Below, piece by piece: positions 63,041 through 64,000 of a DNA stretch of 64,000 nucleotides. The notes under the pieces are model-generated. The model did not search any database, was not told where the DNA came from, and saw only the letters and a program-made list of their open reading frames with translations. The stretch comes from Salminus brasiliensis (taxonomy: Eukaryota; Chordata; Actinopteri; Characiformes; Bryconidae), in assembly GCF_030463535.1 (NCBI RefSeq), contig NC_132878.1, positions 23,541,925 through 23,605,924 of the forward strand, read 5' to 3'. A program made the position numbers and the translations under genes. The number at the start of each line of letters is the position of its first letter. Positions within the stretch are counted from its first letter, which is position 1.

Positions 63041-64000
63041 ACGCGTGTAATCCAACTTTCCCCACACACTCATGTGCAGTAAGAGGGAAAAGACGGGTAA
63101 CAGTGAAAGATTTGAACCACCACAAGCTTTTCAACCCTGTTTAGGCAAACAGTGAAACAGGATGCTGGGTGTTCAGAGCTGAAGTGGAAAACGTGAAAGG
63201 GACAGTACACAAGACTGACATGTAGGGCAGAGTAGATGGCACAGTGGTGGAAATGTGTCTTAGCTGAGTGATGTCAGTACTGATGGTACTGGTCCTGCTT
63301 TGCTTTCGATTGACACGTAATATCTCAAATACACTAAATGACTGATGTACATCACTTTTAGAAGTACAGGCCATCAGCAGTGGGTTCTCTTCACCACAGT
63401 CCTTCTTGTTAAAGAAAGAAATGTCTCTCAGCAGAGAATTGCTTTAATAAAATGATTTCCATTGAACAGATGTTTAGAATTGGTGTTTTATGTATTTTGT
63501 TTGAAGCTGATAGTTGATGATGGATGTATTGAATGTGAACAGAAATGAAGGGAAGTAAATCTGAAGCCGGAAAATCTGAACAAAAAATCCGGAATCTCAT
63601 ACTTGGGGTTACCCATAGGGCCCAGCTCATCCTCCACCCTCTACATTGCAATCTGTTTACCAGGATAATCAGCTAGGTACTCTCCACCATCAGTGCTTGC
63701 TCAACCAACAGATACTTTACACTTTATCCAATACTGGTTTCACAGGGATCCAGAAGCACGGTATAAATGAATAAAAAATGAAATTCTATAACAAAATACT
63801 ACAACAGAACAGAACCCCCCCCCCCCCCACACACACACACACACCCACCTACCTCATACTTACTCCCAGCCCATCCCCTTTATCCATATTGTAACCATCC
63901 ATTACAGCGCAAAGCTCTTACCAGAGTAAAGGTCAATTTATATGGCATATAAACTATAAGATTAGTACATTTTTGAAGCAAGTAAACTACAGTGAATTTA
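63041..64000. other. Upstream flank of adora2b
   Basis: No gene seen. It contains a poly-C/AC tract (about 63815-63843). From about 63915 to the window end it repeats the same text as the start of the 61.0-kb tandem array, so that array type continues off the right edge. Confidence 0.6.
63815..63843. repeat. Poly-C and (AC)n tract
   Basis: About 14 C followed by seven to eight AC units. Confidence 0.95.

Noticed and set aside
1-64000. A novel multi-gene system
   Set aside because: All well-supported genes belong to known, unrelated families; the remaining signals are regulatory candidates or repeats.

Overview
This window is vertebrate nuclear DNA, almost certainly from a ray-finned (teleost) fish. 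The evidence is interrupted genes with GT/AG introns, two fish-type Tc1 transposons with inverted repeats of about 200 bp, tRNA-derived SINEs, a non-LTR retrotransposon tail ending in the common fish 'aagagcgtctgctaaatg' motif, foldback and MITE families, and dense microsatellites. The repeat mix looks otophysan (characin- or catfish-like), but that is a guess.

Four protein-coding genes can be read by joining exons. (1) abr, + strand: the last seven coding exons (8119-15502) of a BCR/ABR-type GTPase-activating protein, covering the end of the C2 domain and the whole RhoGAP domain; the rest of the gene lies to the left of the window. (2) A nanos gene, probably nanos2, + strand: two coding exons (20637-20919 and 21310-21584) with a TATA box, an N-terminal CNOT-binding motif and a complete pair of CCHC zinc fingers. 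(3) zswim7, + strand: five coding exons from 24123 to 47283 encoding 140 residues with an intact SWIM motif; its 15.5-kb third intron holds much of the repeat content. (4) adora2b, - strand: two coding exons (61887-62206 and 51712-52453) encoding a 353-residue adenosine A2b receptor, with a GC-box promoter near 62.9 kb.

Layout: 1-8.1 kb is abr intron; 8.1-17.0 kb is the 3' end of abr; 17.0-20.4 kb is intergenic; 20.4-21.9 kb is nanos; 22.8-47.3 kb is zswim7 including its leader; 47.3-51.7 kb lies between the tail-to-tail zswim7 and adora2b; 51.7-63.0 kb is adora2b, with a 9.4-kb intron carrying a Tc1 copy; 63.0-64.0 kb is upstream sequence and repeats. The four genes do not form one pathway. 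abr controls Rac/Cdc42 signalling, nanos is a germline translational repressor, zswim7 is a homologous-recombination accessory factor and adora2b is a Gs-coupled receptor. zswim7 next to adora2b is an ancestral vertebrate linkage, also seen on human 17p.

I found no wholly new system. The most interesting signals are a long hairpin in the nanos 3' UTR, a four-copy 13-bp array just upstream of the nanos TATA box, a perfect 37-bp palindrome in the zswim7 intron, a related degenerate tandem repeat on both sides of adora2b exon 1, and a MITE family present in at least seven copies. Exon borders were placed by eye from splice consensus and reading-frame continuity and may be off by a base where no frame check was possible.
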